From Xestospongia muta (taxonomy: Eukaryota > Porifera > Demospongiae > Haplosclerida > Petrosiidae), in NCBI GenBank assembly GCA_963693285.1, contig OY848924.1, positions 4,915,214-4,979,213 on the forward strand: a stretch of DNA of 64,000 nucleotides, in the 5' to 3' direction. The notes beneath the pieces were generated by a model. It worked only from the letters and a program-made list of their open reading frames with translations. It had not been told where the DNA came from and did not search any database. Both the position numbers and the translations under genes were made by a program. Below, piece by piece: positions 1-11,231 of the stretch (position 1 is the stretch's first letter; each line of letters begins with the position of its first letter).

Positions 1-133
1 TTAAATAAGCTGATCTAAAGAGTTTAGTAAGTTTATCTCTCTTAAATATACTAATAAAGTAGTCTAAATAGGTTAAAAGACTAAAATAAACAGTTTAGAG
101 CTTTTTGAAAGTTAAAAAAGATTAGAAATTAAC

Positions 134-1289
134 TGTGAAAACTGGTTAAATAAGCTGATCTAAAGAGTTTAGTAAGTTTATCTGTCTTAAATATACTAAT
201 AAAGTAGTCTAAATAGGTTAAAAGACTAAAATATAGTGTTTAGAGCTTTTTGAAAGTTAAAAAAGATTAGAAATTAACTGTGAAAACTGGTTAAATAAGC
301 TGATCTAAAGAGTTTAGTAAGTTTATCTGTCTTAAATATACTAATAAAGTAGTCTAAATAGGTTAAAACTCTAAAATAAAGAGTTTAGAGCTTTTTTGAA
401 AGTTAAAAAAGATTAGAAATTAACTGTGAAAAGTGGTTAAATAAGCTGATCAAAAGAGTTTAGTAAGTTTATCTGTCTTAAATATTCTAATGAAGTAGTC
501 TAAATAGGTTAAAACTCGAAAGTGAAGATTTTAGAGCTTTTTGAAAGTTAAAAAAGATTAGAAATTAATTGAGAAAAATGGTTAAATAATGTGATCTATA
601 GAGTTTAGTAAGTTTATCTGTATTAAATCTACTAATAAAGTAGTCTAAATAGGTTAAAACTCTAAAATAAAGTGTTTAGAGCTTTTTGAAAGTTAAAAAA
701 GATTAGAAATTAAGTGTGAAAACTGGTTAAATAAGCTGATCTAAAGAGTTTAGTAAGTTTATCTGTCTTAAATACACAAATAAAGTAATCTAAATAGGGA
801 AAGCTGTAAAATAAACTGTTTAGACCTTTTTGAAAGTTAAAAAGATTAGAAATTAACTGTGAAAATTGGTTAAATAAGCTGATCTAAAGAGTTTAGTAAG
901 TTTATCTGTCTAAAATATATATTAAGGTAGTCTAAATAGGTTAAAACTCTAAAATAAAGTATTTAGAGCTTTTTGAAACTTAAAAAAGATTAGAAATTAA
1001 GTGTAAAAACTGCTTAAATAAGCTGATCTAAACAGTTTAGTAAGTTTTTTATCTTACATTTACTAATAAAGTAGTTTAAATAAGTTAAAACTCTAAAATA
1101 AACTGTTTAGAGTGTTTTGAAAGGTAAAAAAAATTAGAAATTAAGTGTGAAATCTGGTTAAATAAGCTGATCTAAAAAGTTTAGTAAGTTTATCTGTCTT
1201 AAATATACTAATAAAGTAGTCTAAATTCGTTAAAACTCTATAATAATGTGTTTAGAGCTTTTTGAAAGTTAAAAAAGATTAGAAATTAA
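134..1289 (+). repeat. Higher-order block A, copy 1 (offset 1872 bp)
   Basis: This is a run of about 8 monomers that recurs 1872 bp downstream at 2006-3161. Shared private variants fix the register: aaaagactaaaatat (219 and 2091), aagtggttaaataagc followed by gatcaaaagag (431 and 2303), and ttcgttaaaactctat (1226 and 3098). The offset is the same at all three, so the block was copied as a unit. 1872 bp is about 13 monomers with small deletions. The copies end together near 1289/3161, where the left copy turns into attaattgagaa and the right copy into attaactgtgaa. Boundaries are judged by eye. Confidence 0.85.
146..290 (+). repeat. Reference monomer, forward orientation (145 bp)
   Basis: This is one complete satellite monomer, close to the left-arm consensus and usable as the phase reference (phase 1 = position 146). 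It contains one GATC at phase 12-15 and two AGCT sites, at phases 8-11 and 99-102. No CpG is present in the consensus. The length is close to the DNA wrapped on a nucleosome core, a common feature of eukaryotic satellites. This copy carries the less common ttaaaagactaaaat variant at its phase 73-87, which recurs at 2091 and is widespread in the right arm. Confidence 0.95.
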
Positions 1290-2005
1290 TTGAGAAAAAT
1301 GGTTAAATAATGTGATCTATAGAGTTTAGTAAGTTTATCTGTGTTAAATCTACTAATAAAGTAGTCTAAATAGGTTAAAATAAAGTGTTTAGAGCTTTTT
1401 GAAAGTTAAAAAAGATTAGAAATTAACTGTGAAAACTGGTTAAATAAGCTGATCTAAAGAGTTTAGTAAGTTTATCTGTCTTAAATATACTAATAAAGTG
1501 GTCTAAATAGGTTAAAACTCTAAAATAAAGAGTTTAGAGCTTTTTGAAAGTTAAAGGAGATTAGAAATTAACTGTGAAAACTGGTTAAATAAGCTGATCT
1601 AAAGAGTTTAGTAAGTTTATCTGTCTTAAATATACTAATAAAGTAGTCTAAATAGGTTAAAACTCTAAAATAAAGTGTTTAGAGCTTTTTGAAAGTTAAA
1701 AAAGATTAGAAATTAACTGTGAAAACTGATTAAAAGCTGATCTAAAGAGTTTAGTAAGTTTATCTCTTTTAAATATACTAATAAAGTAGTCTAAATAGGT
1801 TAAAACTCTAAAATAAAGAGTTTAGAGCTTTTTGAAAGTTAAAAAAGATTAGAAATTAACTGTGAAAACTGGTTAAATAAGTTGAACTAAACAGTTTAGT
1901 GAGTTTATCTCTCTTAAATATACTAATAAAGTAGTCTAAATAGGTTAAAACTCTAAAATAAAGTGTTTAGTGCATTTTGAAAGTTAAAAAAGATTAGAAA
2001 TTAAT

Positions 2006-3161
2006 TGTGAAAACTGGTTAAATAAGCTGATCTAAAGAGTTTAGTAAGTTTATCTGTCTTAAATATACTAATAAAGTAGTCTAAATAGGTTAAAAGACTA
2101 AAATATAGTGTTTAGAGCTTTTTGAAAGTTAAAAAAGATTAGAAATTAACTGTGAAAACTGGTTAAATAAGCTGATCTAAAGAGTTTAGTAAGTTTATCT
2201 GTCTTAAATATACTAATAAAGTAGTCTAAATAGGTTAAAACTCTAAAATAAAGAGTTTAGAGCTTTTTTTAAAGTTAAAAAAGATTAGAAATTAACTGTG
2301 AAAAGTGGTTAAATAAGCTGATCAAAAGAGTTTAGTAAGTTTATCTGTCTTAAATATTCTAATGAAGTAGTCTAAATAGGTTAAAACTCGAAAGTGAAGA
2401 TTTTAGAGCTTTTTGAAAGTTAAAAAAGATTAGAAATTAATTGAGAAAAATGGTTAAATAATGTGATCTATAGAGTTTAGTAAGTTTATCTGTATTAAAT
2501 CTACTAATAAAGTAGTCTAAATAGGTTAAAACTCTAAAATAAAGTGTTTAGAGCTTTTTGAAAGTTAAAAAAGATTAGAAATTAAGTGTGAAAACTGGTT
2601 AAATAAGCTGATCTAAAGAGTTTAGTAAGTTTATCTGTCTTAAATACACAAATAAAGTAATCTAAATAGGGAAAGCTGTAAAATAAACTGTTTAGACCTT
2701 TTTGAAAGTTAAAAAGATTAGAAATTAACTGTGAAAATTGGTTAAATAAGCTGATCTAAAGAGTTTAGTAAGTTTATCTGTCTAAAATATATATTAAGGT
2801 AGTCTAAATAGGTTAAAACTCTAAAATAAAGTATTTAGAGCTTTTTGAAACTTAAAAAAGATTAGAAATTAAGTGTAAAAACTGCTTAAATAAGCTGATC
2901 TAAACAGTTTAGTAAGTTTTTTATCTTACATTTACTAATAAAGTAGTTTAAATAAGTTAAAACTCTAAAATAAACTGTTTAGAGTGTTTTGAAAGGTAAA
3001 AAAAATTAGAAATTAAGTGTGAAATCTGGTTAAATAAGCTGATCTAAAAAGTTTAGTAAGTTTATCTGTCTTAAATATACTAATAAAGTAGTCTAAATTC
3101 GTTAAAACTCTATAATAATGTGTTTAGAGCTTTTTGAAAGTTAAAAAAGATTAGAAATTAA
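2006..3161 (+). repeat. Higher-order block A, copy 2
   Basis: This is the second copy of the block at 134-1289, at a constant offset of 1872 bp across about 1.15 kb with very few differences. The tail of this block, from about 2810 on, also begins the larger duplicated unit at 2810-6711, so duplications overlap and are nested. The gap between the copies (1290-2005) holds ordinary forward monomers, one of them with an 8-bp internal deletion at about 1373. Confidence 0.85.
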
Positions 3162-6100
3162 CTGTGAAAACTGGTTAAATAATCTGATCTAAAGAGTTTA
3201 GTAAGTTTATCTATCCTAAATATACTAATAAAGTAGTCTAAATAGGTTAAAACTCTAAAATAAAGTGCTTAAAGTCTTTTAAAAGTTAAAAAAGATTAGA
3301 AATTAATTGTGAAAACTGGTTAAATAAGCTGATCTAAAGAGTTTAATAAGTTTATCTGTCTTAAATATACTAATAAAGTAGTCTAAATAGGTCAAAACTC
3401 TAAAATAAAGTGTTTAAAGCGTTTTAAAGGTTAAAAAAGATTAGAAATTAATTGTGAAAACTGGCTAAATAAGGTGATCTAAAGAGTTTAGTATGTCTAT
3501 CTGTCTTAAATATATTAATAAAGTAGTCTAAATAGGTTAAAACTCTAAAATAAAGTGATTAGATCCTTTTCAAAGTTAAAATACATTAGAAATTAAGTGT
3601 GAAACCTGGGTAATAAGCTGATCTAAAGAGTTTAGTAAGTTTATCTGGCTTAAATATATTAATAAAGTAGTCTAAATAGGTTAAAACTCTAAAATAAAGT
3701 GATTAGAGCTTTTTGAAAGTTAAAGAAGATTAGAAATTAATTGTGAAAAGTGGTTAAATAAGCTGATTTAAAGAGTTTAGTAAGTATATCTGTGTTAAAT
3801 ATACAAACAAAGTAGTCTAAATAGGTTAAAACTCTAAAATAAAGTGGTTGAAGCCTTTTAAAAGTTAAAAAAGATTAGAAATTAATTGTGAAAACTGGTT
3901 AAATAAGCTGATCTAAAGACTTTAGTAAGTTTATCTGTCTTAAATATACTAATAAAGTAGTCTAAATAGGTCAAAACTCTGAAATAAACTGTTTAAAGCT
4001 TTTAAAGGTTAAAAAAGATTAGAAATTAATTGTGAAAACTGGCTAAATAAGGTGATCTAAAGAGTTTAGTATGTCTATCTGTCTTAAATATATTAATAAA
4101 GTAGTCTAAATAGGTTAAAACTCTAAAATAAAGTGATTAGATCCTTTTCAAAGTTAAAATACATTAGAAATTAAGTGTGAAACCTGGGTAATAAGCTGAT
4201 CTAAAGAGTTTAGTAAGTTTATCTGTCTTAAATATACTAATAAAGTAGTCTAAATAGGTTAAAACTCTAAAATAAAGTGTTTAGAGCTTTTTTCAAAGTT
4301 AAAAAAGATTAAAAATTAAGTGTGAAAAATGGTTAAATAAGCTGATCTAAAGAGTTTAGTAAGTTTATCTGTCTTAAATATGCTAATAAAGTAGTCTAAA
4401 TAGGTTAAAACTCTAAAATAAAGAGTTTAGAGCTTTTTGAAAATTAAAAATGATTAGAAATTAACAGTGAAAACTGGTTACATAAGCTGGTCTAAAGAGT
4501 TTATTAAGTTTATCTGTCTTAAATATACTATAAAGTGGTATAAATAGGTAAAAACTCTAAAATAAAGAGTTTAGAACTTTTTTAAAGTTAAAAAGATTAG
4601 AAATTAATTGTAAAAACTGGTTAAATAAGCTGATCTAAAGAGTTTAGTTAGTTTATCTATCTAAAATAATCTAAAAAAGTAGTCTAAATAGATTAAAACT
4701 CTAAAATAAAGAGTTTAGAGCTTTTTGAAAGTTAAAAAGATTAGAAATTAATTGTGAAACTGGTTAAATAACGCGATCTAAAGAGTTTAGTAAGTTTATC
4801 TGTTTTAAATATACTAATAAAGTAGTCTAAATAGGTTAAAACTCTAAAATAAAGAGTTTAGAGCTTTTTGAAAGTTAAAAGAGATTAGAAATTAACAGTG
4901 AAAACTGGTTAAATAAGCTGATCTAAAGAGTTTAGTAAGTTTATCTCTCTTAAATATACTAATAAAGTAGTCTAAATAGGTTAAAACTCTAAAATAAAGA
5001 GTTTACAGCTTTTTGAAAGTTAAAAAGATTAGAAATTAACTGTGAAAACTAGTTAAATAAGCTGATCTAAAGAGTTTAGTAAGTTTATCTGTCTTAAATA
5101 AACTAATAAAGTAGTCTAAATAGGTTATAACTCTAAAATAAAGTGTTTAGAGCTTTTTGAAAGTTAAAAAAGATTAGAAATTAACTGTGAAAACTGGTTA
5201 AATATGGTGATCTAAACAGTTTAGTAACTTTATCTATCTTGAATATACTAATAAAGTAGTCTAAATAGGTTAAAACTCTAAAATGAAGTGTTTAGAGCTT
5301 TTTGAAAGTTAAAATACATTAGAAATTAAGTGTGAAAACTGGTTAAATAAGCTGATCTAAAGAGTTTAGTAAGTTTATCTCTCTTAAATATACTAATAAA
5401 GTAGTCTAAACAGGTTAAAACTCTAAAATAAAGTGTTTAGAGCTTTTTGAAAGTTAAAAAAGATTAGAAATTAACTGCGAAATCTTGTTAAAAAGCTGAT
5501 CTAAAGAATTTAGTAAGTTTATCTGTCTTAAATATACTAATAAAGTAGTCTAAATAGGTTAAAACTCTAAAATAAAGTGTTTAGAGGTTTTTGAATGTTA
5601 AAAAATATTAGAATAAAGTGTGAAAACTTGATAAATAAGCTGATTTAAGACTTTAGTAAGTTTATCTGTCTTAAATATACTAATAAAGTAGTCTAAATAG
5701 GTTAACACTCTAAAATAAAGTGTTTAGAGCTTTTTGAAAGTTAAAAAAGGTAAGAAATTAACGGTGAAACCTTTTTAAAAAAGCTAATCTAAAGTGTTTA
5801 GTAAGTTTATTTGTCTTAAATATACTAATAAAGTAGTCTAAATAGGTTAAACTCGAAAATGAAGATTTTTGAGCTTTGTGAAAGTTAAAAAAGATTAGAA
5901 ATTAATTGTGAAAAATAGTTAAATAAGGTGATCTATAGAGTTTAGTAAGTTTATCTGTCTTAAATGTACGAATAAAGTAGTCTAAATAGATTAAAACACT
6001 AAAATAAAGTATTTAGAGGTTTTTGAAAGTTAAAAAAGATTAGAAATTAAGTGTGAAAACTGGTTAAATAAGCTGATCAAAAGAGTTTAGTAAGTTTATC

Positions 6101-6711
6101 TGTCTTAAATATTCTAATAAAGTAGTCTAAATAGGTTAAAACTCTAAACTAAAGAGTTTAGAGCTTTTTGAAAGTTAAAAAAGATTAGAAATTAACTGTG
6201 AAAACTGGTTAAATAAGCTGATCTAAAGAGTTTAGTAAGTTTATCTGTCTTAAATATACTAATAAAGTAGTCTAAATAGGTTAAAACTCTAAAATAAAGA
6301 GTTTAGAGCTTCTTGAAAGTTAAAAAAAATTAGAAATTAATGTGGAAAATGGTTAAATAAGTTGATCTATAGAGTTTAGTTAGTTTATCTATCTTAAATA
6401 TAATAATAAAGTAGTCTAAATAGGTTAAAACTCTAAAATAAAGAGTTTAGAGCTTTTTGAAAGTTAAAAAAGATTAGAAATTAAGTGTGAAAAATAGTTA
6501 AATAAGCTAATCTATAGAGTTTAGTAAGTTTTTTATCTTAAATATACTAATAAAGTAGTCTAAATAGGGTAAAACTCTAAATAAAGAGTTTAGAGCTTCT
6601 TGAATGTTGAAAAAGATTAGAAAACAATTGTGAAAAATGGTTAATAATAAGGTGCTATAAAGAGTTTAGTAACTTTATCAGTCTTAAGTATATCAATAAA
6701 ATAGTCTAATA
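2810..6711 (+). repeat. Higher-order block B, unit 1 (about 27 monomers, 3.9 kb)
   Basis: This is the first unit of a direct tandem duplication: its end abuts the start of unit 2 at about 6712. Diagnostic pairs are ttcgttaaaactctat (3098/7001), aatctgatctaaag (3181/7084), aacgcgatctaaag (4771/8530), acggtgaaacc (5761/9520) and gtcttaagtatatc (6681/10293). The offset is 3903 bp at the left and 3759 bp in the middle. The 144-bp step means unit 1 has one monomer more near 3.45-3.6 kb. A second one-monomer difference lies near 6.4 kb. Between 3.45 and 3.6 kb this unit repeats a monomer type (aagtgattagatcc) that reappears at about 4.13 kb. Confidence 0.85.
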
Positions 6712-9700
6712 AGGTTAAAACTCTAAAATAAAGTATTTAGAGCTTTTTGAAACTTAAAAAAGATTAGAAATTAAGTGTAAAAACTGCTTAAATAAGCTGA
6801 TCTAAACAGTTTAGTAAGTTTTTTTATCTTACATTTACTAATAAAGTAGTTTAAATAAGTTAAAACTCTAAAATAAACTGTTTAGAGTGTTTTGAAAGGT
6901 AAAAAAAATTAGAAATTAAGTGTGAAATCTGGTTAAATAAGCTGATCTAAAAAGTTTAGTAAGTTTATCTGTCTTAAATATACTAATAAAGTAGTCTAAA
7001 TTCGTTAAAACTCTATAATAATGTGTTTAGAGCTTTTTGAAAGTTAAAAAAGATTAGAAATTAACTGTGAAAACTGGTTAAATAATCTGATCTAAAGAGT
7101 TTAGTAAGTTTATCTATCCTAAATATACTAATAAAGTAGTCTAAATAGGTTAAAACTCTAAAATAAAGTGCTTAAAGTCTTTTAAAAGTTAAAAAAGATT
7201 AGAAATTAATTGTGAAAACTGGTTAAATAAGCTGATCTAAAGAGTTTAATAAGTTTATCTGTCTTAAATATACTAATAAAGTAGTCTAAATAGGTCAAAA
7301 CTCTAAAATAAAGTGTTTAAAGCGTTTTAAAGGTTAAAAAAGAGTAGAAATTAATTATAAAAACTGGCTAAATAAGCTGATCTAAAGATTTTAGTAAGTT
7401 TATCTGGCTTAAATATATTAATAAAGTAGTCTAAATAGGTTAAAACTCTAAAATAAAGTGATTAGAGCTTTTTGAAAGTTAAAGAAGATTAGAAATTAAT
7501 TGTGAAAAGTGGTTAAATAAGCTGATTTAAAGAGTTTAGTAAGTATATCTGTGTTAAATATACAAACAAAGTAGTCTAAATAGGTTAAAACTCTAAAATA
7601 AAGTGGTTGAAGCCTTTTAAAAGTTAAAAAAGATTAGAAATTAATTGTGAAAACTGGTTAAATAAGCTGATCTAAAGACTTTAGTAAGTTTATCTGTCTT
7701 AAATATACTAATAAAGTAGTCTAAATAGGTCAAAACTCTGAAATAAACTGTTTAAAGCTTTTAAAGGTTAAAAAAGATTAGAAATTAATTGTGAAAACTG
7801 GCTAAATAAGGTGATCTAAAGAGTTTAGTATGTCTATCTGTCTTAAATATATTAATAAAGTAGTCTAAATAGGTTAAAACTCTAAAATAAAGTGATTAGA
7901 TCCTTTTCAAAGTTAAAATACATTAGAAATTAAGTGTGAAACCTGGGTAATAAGCTGATCTAAAGAGTTTAGTAAGTTTATCTGTCTTAAATATACTAAT
8001 AAAGTAGTCTAAATAGGTTAAAACTCTAAAATAAAGTGTTTAGAGCTTTTTTCAAAGTTAAAAAAGATTAAAAATTAAGTGTGAAAAATGGTTAAATAAG
8101 CTGATCTAAAGAGTTTAGTAAGTTTATCTGTCTTAAATATGCTAATAAAGTAGTCTAAATAGGTTAAAACTCTAAAATAAAGAGTTTAGAGCTTTTTGAA
8201 AATTAAAAATGATTAGAAATTAACAGTGAAAACTGGTTACATAAGCTGGTCTAAAGAGTTTATTAAGTTTATCTGTCTTAAATATACTATAAAGTGGTAT
8301 AAATAGGTAAAAACTCTAAAATAAAGAGTTTAGAACTTTTTTAAAGTTAAAAAGATTAGAAATTAATTGTAAAAACTGGTTAAATAAGCTGATCTAAAGA
8401 GTTTAGTTAGTTTATCTATCTAAAATAATCTAAAAAAGTAGTCTAAATAGATTAAAACTCTAAAATAAAGAGTTTAGAGCTTTTTGAAAGTTAAAAAGAT
8501 TAGAAATTAATTGTGAAACTGGTTAAATAACGCGATCTAAAGAGATTAGTAAGTTTATCTGTTTTAAATATACTAATAAAGTAGTCTAAATAGGTTAAAA
8601 CTCTAAAATAAAGAGTTTAGAGCTTTTTGAAAGTTAAAAGAGATTAGAAATTAACAGTGAAAACTGGTTAAATAAGCTGATCTAAAGAGTTTGGTAAGTT
8701 TATCTCTGTTAAATATACTAATAAAGTAGTCTAAATAGGTTAAAACTCTAAAATAAAGAGTTTACAGCTTTTTGAAAGTTAAAAAGATTAGAAATTAACT
8801 GTGAAAACTGGTTAAATAAGCTGATCTAAAGAGTTTAGTAAGTTTATCTGTCTTAAATAAACTAATAAAGTAGTCTAAATAGGTTATAACTCTAAAATAA
8901 AGAGTTTAGAGCTTTTTGAAAGTTAAAAAAGATTAGAAATTAACTGTGAAAACTGGTTAAATATGGTGATCTAAACAGTTTAGTAACTTTATCTATCTTG
9001 AATATACTAATAAAGTAGTCTAAATAGGTTAAAACTCTAAAATGAAGTGTTTAGAGCTTTTTGAAAGTTAAAATACATTAGAAATTAAGTGTGAAAACTG
9101 GTTAAATAAGCTGATCTAAAGAGTTTAGTAAGTTTATCTCTCTTAAATATACTAATAAAGTAGTCTAAACAGGTTAAAACTCTAAAATAAAGTGTTTAGA
9201 GCTTTTTGAAAGTTAAAAAAGATTAGAAATTAACTGCGAAATCTTGTTAAAAAGCTGATCTAAAGAATTTAGTAAGTTTATCTGTCTTAAATATACTAAT
9301 AAAGTAGTCTAAATAGGTTAAAACTCTAAAATAAAGTGTTTAGAGGTTTTTGAATGTTAAAAAATATTAGAATAAAGTGTGAAAACTTGATAAATAAGCT
9401 GATTTAAGACTTTAGTAAGTTTATCTGTCTTAAATATACTAATAAAGTAGTCTAAATAGGTTAACACTCTAAAATAAAGTGTTTAGAGCTTTTTGAAAGT
9501 TAAAAAAGGTAAGAAATTAACGGTGAAACCTTTTTAAAAAAGCTAATCTAAAGTGTTTAGAAAGTTTATTTGTTTAAATATACTAATAAAGTAGTCTAAA
9601 TAGGTTAAACTCGAAAATGAAGATTTTTGAGCTTTGTGAAAGTTAAAAAAGATTAGAAATTAATTGTGAAAAATAGTTAAATAAGGTGATCTATAGAGTT

Positions 9701-10325
9701 TAGTAAGTTTATCTGTCTTAAATGTACGAATAAAGTAGTCTAAATAGATTAAAACACTAAAATAAAGTATTTAGAGGTTTTTGAAAGTTAAAAAAGATTA
9801 GAAATTAAGTGTGAAAACTGGTTAAATAAGCTGATCAAAAGAGTTTAGTAAGTTTATCTGTCTTAAATATTCTAATAAAGTAGTCTAAATAGGTTAAAAC
9901 TCTAAACTAAAGAGTTTAGAGCTTTTTGAAAGTTAAAAAAGATTAGAAATTAACTGAAAACTGGTTAAATAAGCTGATCTAAAGAGTTTAGTAAGTTTAT
10001 CTGTCTTAAATATACTAATAAAGTAGTCTAAATAGGTTAAAACTCTAAAATAAAGAGTTTAGAGCTTCTTGAAAGTTAAAAAAAATTAGAAATTAATGTG
10101 GAAAATGGTTAAATAAGTTGATCTATAGAGTTTAGTTAGTTTATCTATCTTAAATATAATAATAAAGTAGTCTAAATAGGGTAAAACTCTAAATAAAGAG
10201 TTTAGAGCTTCTTGAATGTTAAAAAAGATTAGAAAACAATTGTGAAAAATGGTTAATAATAAGGTGCTATAAAGAGTTTAGTAACTTTATCAGTCTTAAG
10301 TATATCAATAAAATAGTCTAATAAG
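6712..10325 (+). repeat. Higher-order block B, unit 2 (about 25 monomers, 3.6 kb)
   Basis: This is the second unit of the tandem duplication that begins at 2810. It is shorter by two monomers: one missing near 7.35 kb and one near 10.17 kb, where unit 1 has an extra ataataataaagtag-to-aagctaatc monomer. The ttcg-to-acgcg core spans 7001-8530 (1529 bp) here. It has nearly the same length in three later copies (15656-17185, 18258-19788, 21289-22819), while unit 1 has 1673 bp. This length is therefore the one propagated to later blocks. Confidence 0.83.
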
Positions 10326-11231
10326 GTTAAATCTTAAAATAAAGAGTTTAGAGCTTTTTGAAAGTTCAAAAAGATTAGAAATTAAGTGTGAAACCTGGTT
10401 AAATAAGCTGATATAAAGAGTTTAGTAAGTTTAACTATCTTAAATATACTAATAAAGTAGTCTAAATAGGTTAAAACTCTATAATAAAGTGTTTAGAGCT
10501 TTTTGAAAGTTAAAAAAGATTAGAAATTAATCGTGAAAACTGGTTAAATAAGCTGATCTAAAGAGTTTAGCAAGTTATCTATCTTAAATATACTAATAAA
10601 GAAGTCTAAATAGGTTAAAACACTAAAATAAAGAGTTTAGAGCTTTTTGAAAGTTAAAAAGATTAGAAATTAACTGTGAAAACTGGTTAAATAAGCTGAT
10701 CTAAAGAGTTTAGTAAGTTTATTTGTCTTAAATATATAATAAAGTAGTCTAAATAGGTTAAAACTCTAAAAGAAAGAGTTTAGAGCTTTTTGAAAGTTAA
10801 AAAAGATTAGAAATTAACTGTGAAAACTGGTTAAATAAGCTGATCTAAAGTGTTTAGTAAGTTTATCTATCTTAAATATACTAATAAAGTAGTCTAAATA
10901 GGTTAAAACTCTAAAATAAAGAGTTTAGAGCTTTTTGAAAGATAAAAAAAATTAGAAATTAATTGTGAAAAATGGTTAAATAAGGTGATCTATAGAGTTT
11001 AGTTAGTTTATCTGTCTTAAATATAATAATAAAGTAGTCTAAATAGATTAAAACTCTAAAATAAAGAGTTTAGATCTTTTTGAAAGTTAAAAAAGATTAG
11101 AAATTAAGTGTGAAAACTAGTTAAATAAGCTAATCTATAGAGTTTAGTAATTTTTTTATCTTAAATATACTAATAAAATAGTCTAATTAGGTTAAAACTT
11201 AAAATAAAGAGTTTAGAGCTTTTTGAAAGGT
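8925..11231 (+). repeat. Higher-order block C, unit 1 (2307 bp, about 16 monomers)
   Basis: This is the first unit of a direct tandem duplication with a 2307-bp offset, set by atatggtgatctaaacag (8961/11268), acggtgaaacc (9520/11827) and gtcttaagtatatc (10293/12602, offset 2309). It overlaps the right end of block B unit 2, so it formed after or independently of that duplication. The end of this unit runs directly into the start of the next. Confidence 0.82.
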
